64,000 nucleotides of DNA from assembly GCA_021156175.1 (NCBI GenBank), contig JAJNBL010000004.1:62001-126000 (forward strand), written 5' to 3'. The notes beneath the pieces are model-generated. The model was not told the origin of the DNA and searched no databases. It saw nothing but the letters and a program-made list of their open reading frames with translations. The DNA is from Rickettsiales bacterium. Lineage in GTDB: Bacteria; Pseudomonadota; Alphaproteobacteria; Rickettsiales; JAJNBL01. Below are positions 18,047-27,066 of the stretch, in pieces; the first letter of the stretch is position 1, and every line of letters starts with the position of its first letter. The position numbers and the translations under genes were made by a program.

Positions 18047-20654
18047 TTGAGTATCCCCCCGCCCTATCATTCCCTCTCGTACTATGGGCTCTTTGCTCTA
18101 ATATTTGATTCCCCCATTGGTTATCATTGCTTGCAACCTGGGACATTTGTTCAACGCTCTCAAGCTGTGATTCCCCCTCGCCATGATGCGCGAGCGCTTG
18201 TCCACCGTAATTACCGCCATGTATGGTGTGTATCTCAATCCCAGTAACTTGGCCGTCCGTTATTTTTTGTACCGGCATAACCGCAGTCGCATTCTTGCCA
18301 TAACGCACCCTTAGCTTACCATCTGGCGCATAAATACACATGATGCGGGCATCCGCATCCAGGCGGAAGGGATCCTGATACGTCACATATTCATTGCCCT
18401 TCGCATCCTTCCTTCTTCCAATTTCCTTAAAGGGGGTGTAACCCTCAAGGTGGGACTTTTTTTCAAAAAGCGATTTTGCAATACGAGCAGCTTCCGATGG
18501 CGTAATTAATGTGCTGCCCGATGGTAAAGCTGAAGGATCTCTCATCAGCGGGCTACTTGCCTCGTCTGAATGTTCCAGCGGAATAAACGGCTCGTCTTCT
18601 CCGGCCTCCAGAGGAACGTAATCATCATCCTGCTGTTTTCTTTGTGCCAAAGGTGGAAGGATTGCGGCAGCAGCAGCTTGTTGCTTGGCAGCCTCCTCTT
18701 GCTTCAGCTCATCTGCGCACTTCATGATCGCCGTGGTATGGATTATGGTGTCGCCTACGTTAAAGCGGATGGCTTTGAACGTCGCTTTTCCTTTATTCAG
18801 GATCACGCGGGCGAGCTTTTCATTGTCGTATTTAGTAAGTTGCTGGCCCTGCGCTATTCTTTTGTAAATTCCTTTTTCTTCGAGATCAAGCTGCTCTAAC
18901 AATGGCACTAATTTCTTGGTATCCCATTTTTTAGGAGCAGGCGTATTAAGGGCATCAAGCGGTGATGTTCTTTTGTCTAAACAGCGAAGCGCGCAGTGGA
19001 TGATTCGTTTATTGGCTTCATTGCGTGATAAGTGAAGAAGGCCGTCGATATCTCCCCGGTATTTTTTATGAAGGTCGCGTACTTTTAGCCCAACCGTTTT
19101 CTCAAGGCCGCTGCCGTGTATCGTGTGCTCCTGGTTCGCTGCGTATTTCTTGTTGAGCCTGAACCATTCCGTATTGCCTAATAACGTACGATCCAGACGC
19201 GCCATCCGGGCATTAGGGTCTTTTCTTTTCCCCCTGACTGCATCCCATGCTGCATAGAAGCGGTCGCTTACCGAACTGAAGGTATTGCTAGGCTTATGAT
19301 AACGCGCATTAATCACATGGTGGAGCAGTGAAAGCTCTTTCATCACGGCCAAACGATCAGTCGTATGGCCTAATTTACTGCCCAGATCATCCAGCATCTG
19401 CCGCTTGCAATCCACCCCGTGTTTCTTTTCATGCTTTAGGAACAGCGGCTCTAACTTGTACGACTCCAGGTCTTTTTGGGCGAATTTTGTAACAATGCCC
19501 TGGAATTTTTCCTGTTCTTTCTGGGCTATGATTCTTCCAACCGTCGCTATAATAACTGGTATAGCCGCGATAGCTGCTATTGGCGCTCCTGCCACTACCC
19601 CACCAGGAACAAATGTCGAGAGAAACGTTCCCAGCGCCATACCGGCCTGGCTTCCTATTAAAATCTTGCTGCATTCACATTGCTTATTGGTAAAATGCTG
19701 CTGCATCTGCAGCATTTCCCGTACATTTTCTTCTCCCTTAACTCCCTTTGCATAGATAGCGAATGTTTCTTCACTGTTTTCCAACGCCTCCAAGGTTTTT
19801 CCCCCTTGGTATAACCGATTTGAGTAGTAGCCTATCGTTACAACCTGGGAACCTAAGAATATACTGCCCGCGACAGTCGAAGCTGTAGTTCCTGCAAGTT
19901 CAAGAGCCGCTGTAGGTATGAGGGCGAGTGCTGGATCAATTTTTTGCGCATGAACCGCAATTTCAATTCCCGCAGCCGTCATGGCAGCAAGCATTCCGGT
20001 GAACATTCCGGTCATACCCAATAAGCCGGTCCAGCCGAGATATTTCCCCATACATGCAATTGCTTCTTTATTGTTAAGCGTCTCAAGCTCAACAATATGG
20101 TGGGCTATTTTATTGATATCGGATGTTTTCGCTGAAGCTAAATCATAGCTGTTAGCCTTTTTAGGGATCTCCAGACCATGCTTCTTTAACAGCACTGCGC
20201 GCCATTTATCAGACGAAGCACACAAGTCGCGTAATTTTTCTTCAGTTGTCTGCTTATTATTTAAAATGCGATCGTATTCTTCTTCTGCTTCTTTGTACTC
20301 ACTATACATCCCCATCACACCCAACCACACAAAGGGCGTAAAGATGCCTAAGGTGCAAAAAGTCGCAATAGGTTGCCCTATTCCAGGAAATACCTGGCTA
20401 ACCGTTTGGCTAAATTCATCAAAACCATCCGAGTTCCGTAAGTAGTGTATGCCAGATCTTAATAAACGCATCACCACATTGCTGGATTTTTTCTTCTTTC
20501 CACCACCATGCGAATGCCCACCTCCCATATAGCTGGACAACATAGACTCATGTCCAATGGCCGGAGCAGCATGATGATGCCCGTGGTCGTGTGAATGCTT
20601 ATGGTGATGATGTGCGTCTTTAGACATTATGTTTTTTATGCTAATAAGAATCAT
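18039..20654 (-). CDS. Large His-rich membrane protein of unknown function
   Basis: 871 residues with no family I recognise. Residues about 10-60 are rich in His, Gly and Lys (HHHHKHSHDHGHHH, then GGGHSHGGGKKKK), suggesting metal binding. Hydrophobic stretches near residues 90-115, 205-285 and 335-375 look like membrane segments or membrane-inserting hairpins. The middle is helical and charged; about 655-720 is acidic and disordered (DDDYVPLEAGEDEPFIPLEH), and the end is Gln/Gly-rich. There is no signal peptide. MSKDAHHHHKH at 20627 is an alternative start; neither has a strong ribosome site. The architecture resembles secreted effectors of intracellular bacteria, but that is only inference. 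Confidence 0.7.
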   Translation of the reverse strand: MILISIKNIMSKDAHHHHKHSHDHGHHHAAPAIGHESMLSSYMGGGHSHGGGKKKKSSNVVMRLLRSGIHYLRNSDGFDEFSQTVSQVFPGIGQPIATFCTLGIFTPFVWLGVMGMYSEYKEAEEEYDRILNNKQTTEEKLRDLCASSDKWRAVLLKKHGLEIPKKANSYDLASAKTSDINKIAHHIVELETLNNKEAIACMGKYLGWTGLLGMTGMFTGMLAAMTAAGIEIAVHAQKIDPALALIPTAALELAGTTASTVAGSIFLGSQVVTIGYYSNRLYQGGKTLEALENSEETFAIYAKGVKGEENVREMLQMQQHFTNKQCECSKILIGSQAGMALGTFLSTFVPGGVVAGAPIAAIAAIPVIIATVGRIIAQKEQEKFQGIVTKFAQKDLESYKLEPLFLKHEKKHGVDCKRQMLDDLGSKLGHTTDRLAVMKELSLLHHVINARYHKPSNTFSSVSDRFYAAWDAVRGKRKDPNARMARLDRTLLGNTEWFRLNKKYAANQEHTIHGSGLEKTVGLKVRDLHKKYRGDIDGLLHLSRNEANKRIIHCALRCLDKRTSPLDALNTPAPKKWDTKKLVPLLEQLDLEEKGIYKRIAQGQQLTKYDNEKLARVILNKGKATFKAIRFNVGDTIIHTTAIMKCADELKQEEAAKQQAAAAAILPPLAQRKQQDDDYVPLEAGEDEPFIPLEHSDEASSPLMRDPSALPSGSTLITPSEAARIAKSLFEKKSHLEGYTPFKEIGRRKDAKGNEYVTYQDPFRLDADARIMCIYAPDGKLRVRYGKNATAVMPVQKITDGQVTGIEIHTIHGGNYGGQALAHHGEGESQLESVEQMSQVASNDNQWGNQILEQRAHSTRGNDRAGGYSRQ

Positions 20655-20755
20655 TCTTAGATAAGGGTTATAAGACCGTAACTATTTAAGGTCAAGCAGG
20701 AAAAGAGGAAATCATATAGGAATTCCCTCAGTTTTTGGATGAGGTGTGGGGGGTA

Positions 20756-20834
20756 TTGGTCCTGTGGACATTCAGAGGAATAATTGAGCGAAAATATGAT
20801 TTTTTCGAGCACCTGAATGTCTAAAGGACCTAGG
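20756..20834. repeat. Family B-related repeat at the hemW 3' end
   Basis: GACATTCAGAGGAAT at the left and CTGAATGTCTAAAGGACCTAGG at the right form inverted arms, closely matching the outer parts of 26107-26253 but without the GTAC core. The CCTAGG edge contains the complement of the hemW TAG stop. Confidence 0.75.
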
Positions 20835-21960
20835 TGAGTAAGCGCTTTAGCACTGCATTGACCAACGGACGGCCTTGTGGGGTTAGTCGGATTCCCTCCG
20901 CATCAAGTATGCATAACCCATTGGATATCAATGATTCAAGCACCTGCTTATTCAAAACTTCTTCCGGTTCCTGACTTAATAACGCCCGGAAGCGCTGGCG
21001 GCTTACCCCTTCAGGGATACGCAAGCCCATCATGAGGAGTTCCTCTTTGATTTCTTCGGGTGTAAGTGCCGTTTCAGTTTGGATGCCAGCGCCCTTCCCC
21101 GCAACTGTTTCAAGCCATTGTTCAGGTCTATGCCACATCATGAGCGCAGAAAGCCTGCCCGAGCGGCTGATGCGGCTATGCGCACCGGGACCAATCCCAA
21201 GATATTCCTGATACCGCCAATAGGCCAGATTATGCCGACATTCATGGCCGGGTTTGGCGTAGTTGGAGACCTCATAAGCGGGTAATCCCGCTTGCTCCAG
21301 CATGTCGTTGGTCAGCGCGTATAAATCGGCAGAGACTTCGTCATCGGGCATCACGAACTCACCCTTTTGATGGGCACTATAAAAGGGGGTGCCTTTCTCG
21401 ATGGTGAGCTGATAGAGCGAAATGTGGGTGGTGCCCAGCGCGAGTGCTTCTTTAAGCTCCGCCTCCCACGCCTCCAAAGTTTGACCAGGACGCGCATAGA
21501 TAAGGTCAAGCGATACACGATTGACCGCTTTTTGTGCCCGTGCGATGGCGTTGAGTGCTTCGGAAGCGGAATGTTCACGGCCTAGGAACTTTAAATCCTT
21601 TTCCCGAAGAGATTGAACACCCAGCGAAATCCGGTTAATCCCGGCTTGCACAAAGGCATCGAACGTATCCGCTTCGACAGAAGTGGGGTTCGCTTCCATC
21701 GTCACTTCGGTGCCGGGTTTGAGGTTAATGCGTTTCAAGATTGCCTCTGCAATGCCTGGCGGCATGAGGGTTGGCGTGCCTCCACCGAAGAATACGCTGG
21801 TAATTTCCTGACCCTCTAACTCGGGCGCAAAGTAGTCAAGCTCGCGCAAATAGGCTTGCTTCCAGCGGTCATAATCCACTTTGGACGTCACATGGCTATT
21901 GAAGTCGCAATAAGGGCATTTCGATTTGCAGAACGGCCAGTGGATGTAGAGTGCGGTCAT
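20830..21960 (-). CDS. hemW: Radical SAM heme chaperone HemW
   Basis: 376 residues. The radical SAM cluster motif is HWPFCKSKCPYCDFN: CxxxCxxC without the extra fourth Cys of true coproporphyrinogen oxidase HemN, which points to HemW, the heme-inserting paralogue. GGGTPTLM (about 60-67) and MEANPTS are further family motifs, and an HemN C-terminal domain fills about 290-370. hemW next to rdgB and rph is a common alphaproteobacterial order; here a phage terminase gene interrupts it. Confidence 0.93.
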   Translation of the reverse strand: MTALYIHWPFCKSKCPYCDFNSHVTSKVDYDRWKQAYLRELDYFAPELEGQEITSVFFGGGTPTLMPPGIAEAILKRINLKPGTEVTMEANPTSVEADTFDAFVQAGINRISLGVQSLREKDLKFLGREHSASEALNAIARAQKAVNRVSLDLIYARPGQTLEAWEAELKEALALGTTHISLYQLTIEKGTPFYSAHQKGEFVMPDDEVSADLYALTNDMLEQAGLPAYEVSNYAKPGHECRHNLAYWRYQEYLGIGPGAHSRISRSGRLSALMMWHRPEQWLETVAGKGAGIQTETALTPEEIKEELLMMGLRIPEGVSRQRFRALLSQEPEEVLNKQVLESLISNGLCILDAEGIRLTPQGRPLVNAVLKRLLT

Positions 21961-22345
21961 TGCGGCACTATACTGTTTTCATACGGTTTCAGCAAGCGGA
22001 AGGGTTGGTACACTAGACCTCATGTGATGCTATGACCTCTGTTATAATTAAGAGGTAAAACGACTAGAAGAGGTCGTTATGGCGAGCGAAGCGAAGCAAT
22101 CCAGTCCAAACTATCATCCATGTCATCCTCACGAAGGTGGGGATCCACTGCCAAGCTGATGGGCAATGGATTCCCGTCTGCACGGGAATGACAATGCTGG
22201 TCTTTATTCTGGATTGCTTCTCTCCTCGCCATGACGACCTCTTCTAGCTATTCTAACTCTCTTAAAAATAAACTGACTTCCACGCTTTTCACTCCCGTGT
22301 TATCCTTGTCTTATAGCCCCTCCCCACTTTCTTTTGGATATCCCC
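21961..22345. other. Intergenic region between hemW and terminase gene
   Basis: About 385 bases. Most of it is the nested family A repeat at 22059-22255. The rest (21961-22058 and 22256-22345) shows no gene, no clear promoter and no integrase or att-like repeat. Confidence 0.6.
22059..22255. repeat. Nested family A repeat (one element inside another)
   Basis: Outer arms AACGACTAGAAGAGGTCG through GAAGCAATCCAG (22059-22104) and CTGGATTGCTTC through ACGACCTCTTCTAG (22209-22250) are inverted repeats. Between them is a complete inner element (22121-22193) with ATCCTCACGAAGGTGGGGAT and GGATTCCCGTCTGCACGGGA. The outer form without this insert is present at 27971-28086. Confidence 0.85.
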
Positions 22346-23770
22346 ATGCTCCATCTCTCCCTTCCCCCCTCGGGGATTAAAGACATTTTGCGCGAAGACT
22401 TAAGCAGCTTTATCGCCCGCACGTTTTCGACTGTCGACCCTGGTTCGGAATATCTCCCCAACTGGCATGTCGATTTGCTTGCCGATTATTTGAAAGCCGT
22501 GGAACGCGGCCATATCACGCGACTCATCATCAACATGCCACCCCGTTATATGAAGTCGATTACGGTCAGTGTTGCCTGGCCGGCCTGGTTGCTGGGGCAT
22601 AATCCACGACGGCGGATTATCGCTGCCAGTTATGCACAAGCGCTTGCGACCCGTTATTCGCTGGATTGCAGGTTAGTATTAAAAGCGCCGTGGTATCAGG
22701 CATTATTCCCACAGACGCAGCTGGTTTCGGATCAAAATGAAAAACGGCGTTTCACCACAACGGAGCGCGGATTTCGTTTCGCGACGTCCGTGGATGGCAC
22801 CTTAACCGGCGATGGCGGGGATTTTTTAATTGTGGATGACCCGCATAACCCGACCCATATTTTCAGCGAGAAGAAACGCAATCATGTGCTGCAATGGTTT
22901 GATCAGACCTTCTCCAGCCGTTTAAATGATAAAAAGAAAGGCGCGATCGTGATTGTGATGCAACGACTACATCCGGAGGATCTTTCGGGTTATCTCTTGG
23001 AGAAAGCACCGAATATCTGGGAGCATCTTTCCATTCCTGCGATTGCAGACCATGCGCAGCAATACAGCATTGGCGGCCATGATTATGCGCGCAAAGCTGG
23101 CACCGTTCTTCACAAGAAACGCGAAGGAAAAACGGAGTTGGAACGTCTGCGGGAAGCGTTAGGTGAACATAGTTTCGCTGCGCAATATCAGCAACAACCT
23201 GTCCCACAGGAAGGCGGGATGTTGAAGGGACGATGGTTTCGGCGTTATACGGAACTTCCTTCGGAAAATATTTGGCGAGTACAGAGTTGGGATACGGCCA
23301 TCAAAGTGGGTGAGAAAAGTGACTATTCGGTTTGCACGAGTTGGGTGATTCATGAGGGAAATTATTATCTCACTGATGTGATTCGCGAGCGGCTGGAATA
23401 TCCTGATCTTAAACGCCGGATTGTGGAATTTGCGGATGCTGAGAATGCCGATGCCGTGCTGATGGAAGATAAAGCCAGTGGCCAGTCGCTCATCCAGGAT
23501 ATCCGCCGCGAAGTCGCTTTCCCGGTGATTGGTATTCATCCGCGCAGCGATAAGGTGACGCGCTTTGCTTCGGTGACGCCTTTATTTGAAGGTGGAAAAG
23601 TTTTCTTGCCCGCTTCTGCCCTTTGGCTTGCGGAGTATGAGCGGGAGTTGATGCTGTTTCCTTCCAGCCCCCATGATGACCAGGTGGATAGCACCAGCCA
23701 GGCACTCACCTGGTGTCGGAGGCATGCTACGGGAAAAGAGGAGAAGAAACAGACGATTAGGATGATTTAG
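22346..23770 (+). CDS. Phage-type terminase large subunit (orphan)
   Basis: 474 residues from ATG 22346 (TTG 22334 is an alternative). Terminase large subunits cut and pump phage DNA into capsids. ATPase part: Walker A variant IINMPPRYMKS (about 62-72), Walker B DFLIVDDP and a coupling motif around VIVMQRLHPED. C-terminal RNase H-like nuclease: SWDTAIKVG, LMEDKASGQSL and HDDQVDSTSQA supply the acidic residues. All motifs look intact, so it is not an obvious pseudogene. No small terminase, portal, capsid or integrase gene is near. Family A repeats flank it on both sides, on the opposite strand to hemW and rdgB. Confidence 0.92.
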   Translation: MLHLSLPPSGIKDILREDLSSFIARTFSTVDPGSEYLPNWHVDLLADYLKAVERGHITRLIINMPPRYMKSITVSVAWPAWLLGHNPRRRIIAASYAQALATRYSLDCRLVLKAPWYQALFPQTQLVSDQNEKRRFTTTERGFRFATSVDGTLTGDGGDFLIVDDPHNPTHIFSEKKRNHVLQWFDQTFSSRLNDKKKGAIVIVMQRLHPEDLSGYLLEKAPNIWEHLSIPAIADHAQQYSIGGHDYARKAGTVLHKKREGKTELERLREALGEHSFAAQYQQQPVPQEGGMLKGRWFRRYTELPSENIWRVQSWDTAIKVGEKSDYSVCTSWVIHEGNYYLTDVIRERLEYPDLKRRIVEFADAENADAVLMEDKASGQSLIQDIRREVAFPVIGIHPRSDKVTRFASVTPLFEGGKVFLPASALWLAEYERELMLFPSSPHDDQVDSTSQALTWCRRHATGKEEKKQTIRMI

Positions 23771-23788
23771 AAATAAAAACCATCCGCT

Positions 23789-23865
23789 GTCATTCCCGCG
23801 GAGGCGGGAATCCACTGTCATACTATTTAGATAAGCAATGGATCCCCGTCTTCACGGGGATGACA
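23789..23865. repeat. Family A palindromic repeat downstream of terminase
   Basis: GTCATTCCCGCGGAGGCGGG and GGATCCCCGTCTTCACGGGG, then ATGACA; classic inverted ends with ATGCTATTTAG-like centre (ATACTATTTAGATAAG). Confidence 0.9.
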
Positions 23866-23877
23866 AATTGAATGGAA

Positions 23878-24510
23878 TTATGCCCCTTGCTTCACACTAA
23901 AACACCCCTTCACCAGCGCATTGAATGCGCGCGCGCGATGGCTTAAGGTGTGTTTTTCTTTCGATTCCATTTGGGCGAAGGTGCGCGTCTCATTTTCAGG
24001 TACGAAAATTGGATCATAGCCGAATCCGTGTTCACCTTTAGGAGGAAATTGCAAATGGCCATCCACCCGGCCTTCAAAAGTCTCCGAATGTCCATCTTCC
24101 GGCCAATAGATCGCGAGCACACAGGCAAACCAGGCGGGATCGTTGATCGTATATTCATCGCCATGGACGGCAAATAATTCTTGGCGGATGCGGTTGCTGG
24201 CTTTATCGAAATCTTTGTCCGGCCCTGCCCAGCGTGCAGAATGAATGCCAGGTTTTCCACCCAAAGCCGGAATCACCAGCCCTGAATCATCGGCAAGTGC
24301 TGGCAGCCCCGTTTGTTCGCTATAATATTTCGCTTTAATCAGCGCATTGCCGGTGAAGCTATCGGCATCTTCTTCGGGTTCTTCAAGTGTAAATTCGGCG
24401 GTCGAGCGCACTTTCACCGGGTAAGGCGCTAGCAACTCTTGGATCTCTTTAATCTTCCCATTATTGCCGCTGGCGATCAGGAGGGAGGATTCTTTAAAAA
24501 GTCGTGGCAT
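23878..24510 (-). CDS. rdgB: Non-canonical purine NTP pyrophosphatase (XTP/dITP)
   Basis: Removes dITP, ITP and XTP so that they are not built into nucleic acid. 210 residues, Ham1/ITPase fold. Substrate-binding start LLIASGNNGKIKEIQELL (about 11-28), catalytic ALADDSGLVIPAL (about 71-83), and GEHGFGYDPIFVPENETRTF (about 153-172) with SHRARAFNAL near the end. A family A repeat separates it from rph, its usual upstream partner. Confidence 0.95.
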   Translation of the reverse strand: MPRLFKESSLLIASGNNGKIKEIQELLAPYPVKVRSTAEFTLEEPEEDADSFTGNALIKAKYYSEQTGLPALADDSGLVIPALGGKPGIHSARWAGPDKDFDKASNRIRQELFAVHGDEYTINDPAWFACVLAIYWPEDGHSETFEGRVDGHLQFPPKGEHGFGYDPIFVPENETRTFAQMESKEKHTLSHRARAFNALVKGCFSVKQGA

Positions 24511-24539
24511 GTGAAACTCATTTCATTTTTAGTAAAGAG

Positions 24540-24661
24540 AACGACTAGAAGAGGTCGTCATCCTCGCGGAGGCGGGGATCCACTGCCTATCAATGTGGCC
24601 TAGCAATGGATTCCCGTCTACACGGGAATGACAATAATGGTCTTTATTTTAAATTGTTCTA
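24540..24661. repeat. Family A repeat between rdgB and rph
   Basis: AACGACTAGAAGAGGTCGTC at the left, then CCTCGCGGAGGCGGGGATCC, AATGGATTCCCGTCTACACG, and a right flank AATGGTCTTTATTTT. Its right end abuts the rph stop codon (TAG followed directly by TAGAAC on the minus strand). Confidence 0.85.
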
Positions 24662-25381
24662 CTATAACCCCAGCACTTCTTTCTGCTTTTCAATCAGCTC
24701 TTTAATCCCACTTTTAGCATAGGCTAGCATCTGGCTCAGCTCTTCTTCGCTAAAACTCCGACCTTCCGCCGTCCCTTGGATTTCCACAATCCCACCCTTG
24801 CCCGTCATGACAAAATTTGCATCGACTTGGGTATCGCTATCTTCTTCATAATCGAGATCCAGGATCACCTCGCCTTTCCTAACCCCACAGGAAACTGCCG
24901 CCAGCATATCAGTCAACGGAAGGCGGGAAAGCGTTCCTTGGCTTACCAATTTCGCCAGCGCCAAATGCAGCGCCACATAGCCGCCTGTAATGGCTGCGGT
25001 ACGCGTTCCGCCATCGGCTTGGATCACATCGCAATCCACAATCACTTGACGCTCGCCGAGCACCTTTAAATCCGTCACAGAACGCAAAGAGCGCCCTATA
25101 AGTCTTTGAATTTCTTGTGTTCTTCCCGATTGTTTGCCTTTGGCTGCTTCGCGATCAATACGCGAATGGGTCGAGCGTGGGAGCATCCCATATTCCGCCG
25201 TCACCCAGCCCTGCCCTTTGCCTCGCAACCAAAATGGCAAGCTAGGATCCACCGTGGCGGTGCAAAGCACCTTGGTATGACCAAAACTGACCATACAGGA
25301 GCCTTCCGCATAGCGCGTCGCTTGGGTTTCGAGTAGAATATCACGTAAGGCGCTTGGCGCTCTTCCTGAGGGTCGGGTCAT
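24662..25381 (-). CDS. rph: Ribonuclease PH
   Basis: Phosphorolytic 3'-5' exonuclease that trims tRNA 3' ends. 239 residues when started at [15 protein letters not shown], the family's usual N terminus; an upstream in-frame Met adds 13 residues. Motifs: [38 protein letters not shown] and [19 protein letters not shown] with the phosphate-site GGTRTA. It diverges from grpE with 84 bases between starts, an arrangement frequent in alphaproteobacteria (often with hrcA between; not here). Confidence 0.95.
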   Translation of the reverse strand: MTRPSGRAPSALRDILLETQATRYAEGSCMVSFGHTKVLCTATVDPSLPFWLRGKGQGWVTAEYGMLPRSTHSRIDREAAKGKQSGRTQEIQRLIGRSLRSVTDLKVLGERQVIVDCDVIQADGGTRTAAITGGYVALHLALAKLVSQGTLSRLPLTDMLAAVSCGVRKGEVILDLDYEEDSDTQVDANFVMTGKGGIVEIQGTAEGRSFSEEELSQMLAYAKSGIKELIEKQKEVLGL

Positions 25382-25465
25382 AATTTTTGGCTTGCCTGTT
25401 GAATTTTGTGTCGGCAGCACTTATATAAGAAGCATTGCGAAAAGGCAAAGCATAAGGATAGAGAT

Positions 25466-26104
25466 ATGGCAGCGGATAACCACAATACCAAACCGAACGT
25501 TGAGGACAATACGCCAGAAATGGAAGAAAATGATTCCTCCTATAAAAGCATTGCGCGCAAAATCATTGAAAATGCGAAGCTAAAAGATCAGCCCGAAGCA
25601 GAGCCTCAAGAAGGCGATGTGAATGCCCTTCTTGCGCAGAAAGACGAAGAAATCGCCGCGCTCAAAGATCAGGCTTTACGCGCGCTTGCAGAGGTGGAGA
25701 ATATGCGCCGCCGTGCCAAGCAACAGGTGGAAGATGCCACACAATATGCCGTGACGAACTTCGCACGGGATATGGTGGAAGTGCTTGAGAATTTGTATCG
25801 CGCCTCCTCTACAATCACGCCAGAGCTCATACAAAACTCTCCTGCTTTGCAAGCCATATGCGATGGGGTGAATATGACCCAACGCGAATGTTTAAGCGCC
25901 TTTGAACGCCATGGTGTCCGTCGGATTGATCCGCTTGGATTACCGTTTGACCATAATTTGCATCAGGCGATTTCGCATGTCCCCACGGCAGAAAGCCCTC
26001 CAGGCACGGTGATTCATGTGGTACAGGCGGGATATACGATTAAGGACAGGTTGCTCCGCCCTGCAATGGTGGCGGTGGCTAAGGCGCCAGAGGAATCGGC
26101 TTAG
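25466..26104 (+). CDS. grpE: Nucleotide exchange factor GrpE
   Basis: Releases ADP from DnaK in the Hsp70 cycle. 212 residues from ATG 25466 (AAGGATAGAG upstream); the open frame begins 20 codons earlier but lacks a site. Disordered acidic N terminus (about 1-55), long coiled coil with ALRALAEVENMRRRAKQQVE (about 72-91), then the beta domain ending in VIHVVQAGYTIKDRLLRPA. No dnaK or dnaJ is adjacent in this window. A family B repeat follows directly. Confidence 0.95.
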   Translation: MAADNHNTKPNVEDNTPEMEENDSSYKSIARKIIENAKLKDQPEAEPQEGDVNALLAQKDEEIAALKDQALRALAEVENMRRRAKQQVEDATQYAVTNFARDMVEVLENLYRASSTITPELIQNSPALQAICDGVNMTQRECLSAFERHGVRRIDPLGLPFDHNLHQAISHVPTAESPPGTVIHVVQAGYTIKDRLLRPAMVAVAKAPEESA

Positions 26105-26106
26105 AA

Positions 26107-26253
26107 CCCTAGGTCTCGTGACATTCAGAGGAATGATTGAGCGAAAATGCGAATTTTTCGAGCATCCGAATGAGCGTACACGGAAGTACGTGACATGAGG
26201 AGCAGAGAAAAAATCGTATTTTCCAATCAGAACCTGAATGTCAGAGGACCTAG
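26107..26253. repeat. Family B palindromic repeat, longest copy
   Basis: Outer arms CCTAGGTCTCGTGACATTCAG and CTGAATGTC-AGAGGACCTAG are inverted; inner halves GCGAATTTTTCG and AAATCGTATTTTCC; core GAGCGTACACGGAAGTACGT. The right edge supplies the TAG stop of the zinc-ribbon gene. Confidence 0.85.
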
Positions 26254-26945
26254 CGCACCATCATGCTGATACTATCACCCACATCGACGATCACATAGGT
26301 CGTTTCTTCAGGCATAGCAGGCACAGGCACTTTGAATGCCAGCTCTTCTCCCGGCTTCATCGGCTCACGATGTGAGGAAGGGAAAAAGCGCTCGCCAAGC
26401 TTCTTATGCTCTTTATCCAAAAACACCACCCGCAGCTTTTTAATCGACTGTTCTTGCTCGGATTCATTAATGAAGGATCCCGAAATCCAAGACGTTGGAT
26501 TGCCTTCCCAAGGCTCTTCGATCAGCGCAATATCGTAAAGCGCAATCCCTTTATCATGGAGCAGCCCTAAATAGTGATACGCCGGCGCAAGCGCGGGTAC
26601 TTGTGCCAACACCAGATCTTTATAGGCCACCAGCCCAAAGAAAGGAGCAAGGCACAATAACAGCCACAGGGCGAATTTTAATACCCCAGGCACCGGAACC
26701 ACGAAGGTTTTCGTGCTCTTCATAGGTAAGCGCCGCTCTTCGGTTTTTACTCCAGAACCTTCGGCGATTGTACGGGGAATATCCTCGGAAACTTCCTGAC
26801 GAATACGCTCATTTTCTTCTACGCCTGCAGGCGCCTGGAACCATTTATGGCCGCATTTGGCGCATTTGACCGTACGGCCTTTATCGCCGACAGCATCGGC
26901 CTTCACTACATAACGGGTCGTACATTCCGGGCAAGTGATGTACAT
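26250..26945 (-). CDS. MJ0042-type zinc-ribbon membrane protein
   Basis: 231 residues from MYITCPECTTRYVV; 22 codons of open frame upstream are ignored because the zinc ribbon normally starts the protein. Residues 5-35 form the MJ0042 zinc finger: CPEC ... CAKCGHKW. A single membrane helix (about 88-108, FALWLLLCLAPFFGLVAY) follows a charged linker, and the C-terminal 100 residues are probably periplasmic, resembling DUF3426-like domains. Widespread in alphaproteobacteria; function unknown. The stop codon lies in a family B repeat. Confidence 0.85.
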   Translation of the reverse strand: MYITCPECTTRYVVKADAVGDKGRTVKCAKCGHKWFQAPAGVEENERIRQEVSEDIPRTIAEGSGVKTEERRLPMKSTKTFVVPVPGVLKFALWLLLCLAPFFGLVAYKDLVLAQVPALAPAYHYLGLLHDKGIALYDIALIEEPWEGNPTSWISGSFINESEQEQSIKKLRVVFLDKEHKKLGERFFPSSHREPMKPGEELAFKVPVPAMPEETTYVIVDVGDSISMMVR

Positions 26946-27066
26946 CAGAGTTGCGTCCTTAGCATTGCTTTTTGCGACATGTGCTTTATAGTCTAGCGAA
27001 CCTATAATCATATTTCTACAATATGATTAAAAACCTTGACCAAAGACAATCAAAGGTAACAACACT

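Noticed and set aside
22407..22570. Broken Walker A in the terminase (PPRYMKS instead of a GKS/T loop)
   Set aside because: This variant is found in alphaproteobacterial TerL proteins as far as I recall, and all other motifs are intact, so it is not evidence of decay.
22059..23865. Prophage or integrated element around the terminase gene
   Set aside because: Only one phage gene, no integrase, tRNA target or att-like direct repeats; flanks are ordinary family A repeats seen all over the window.
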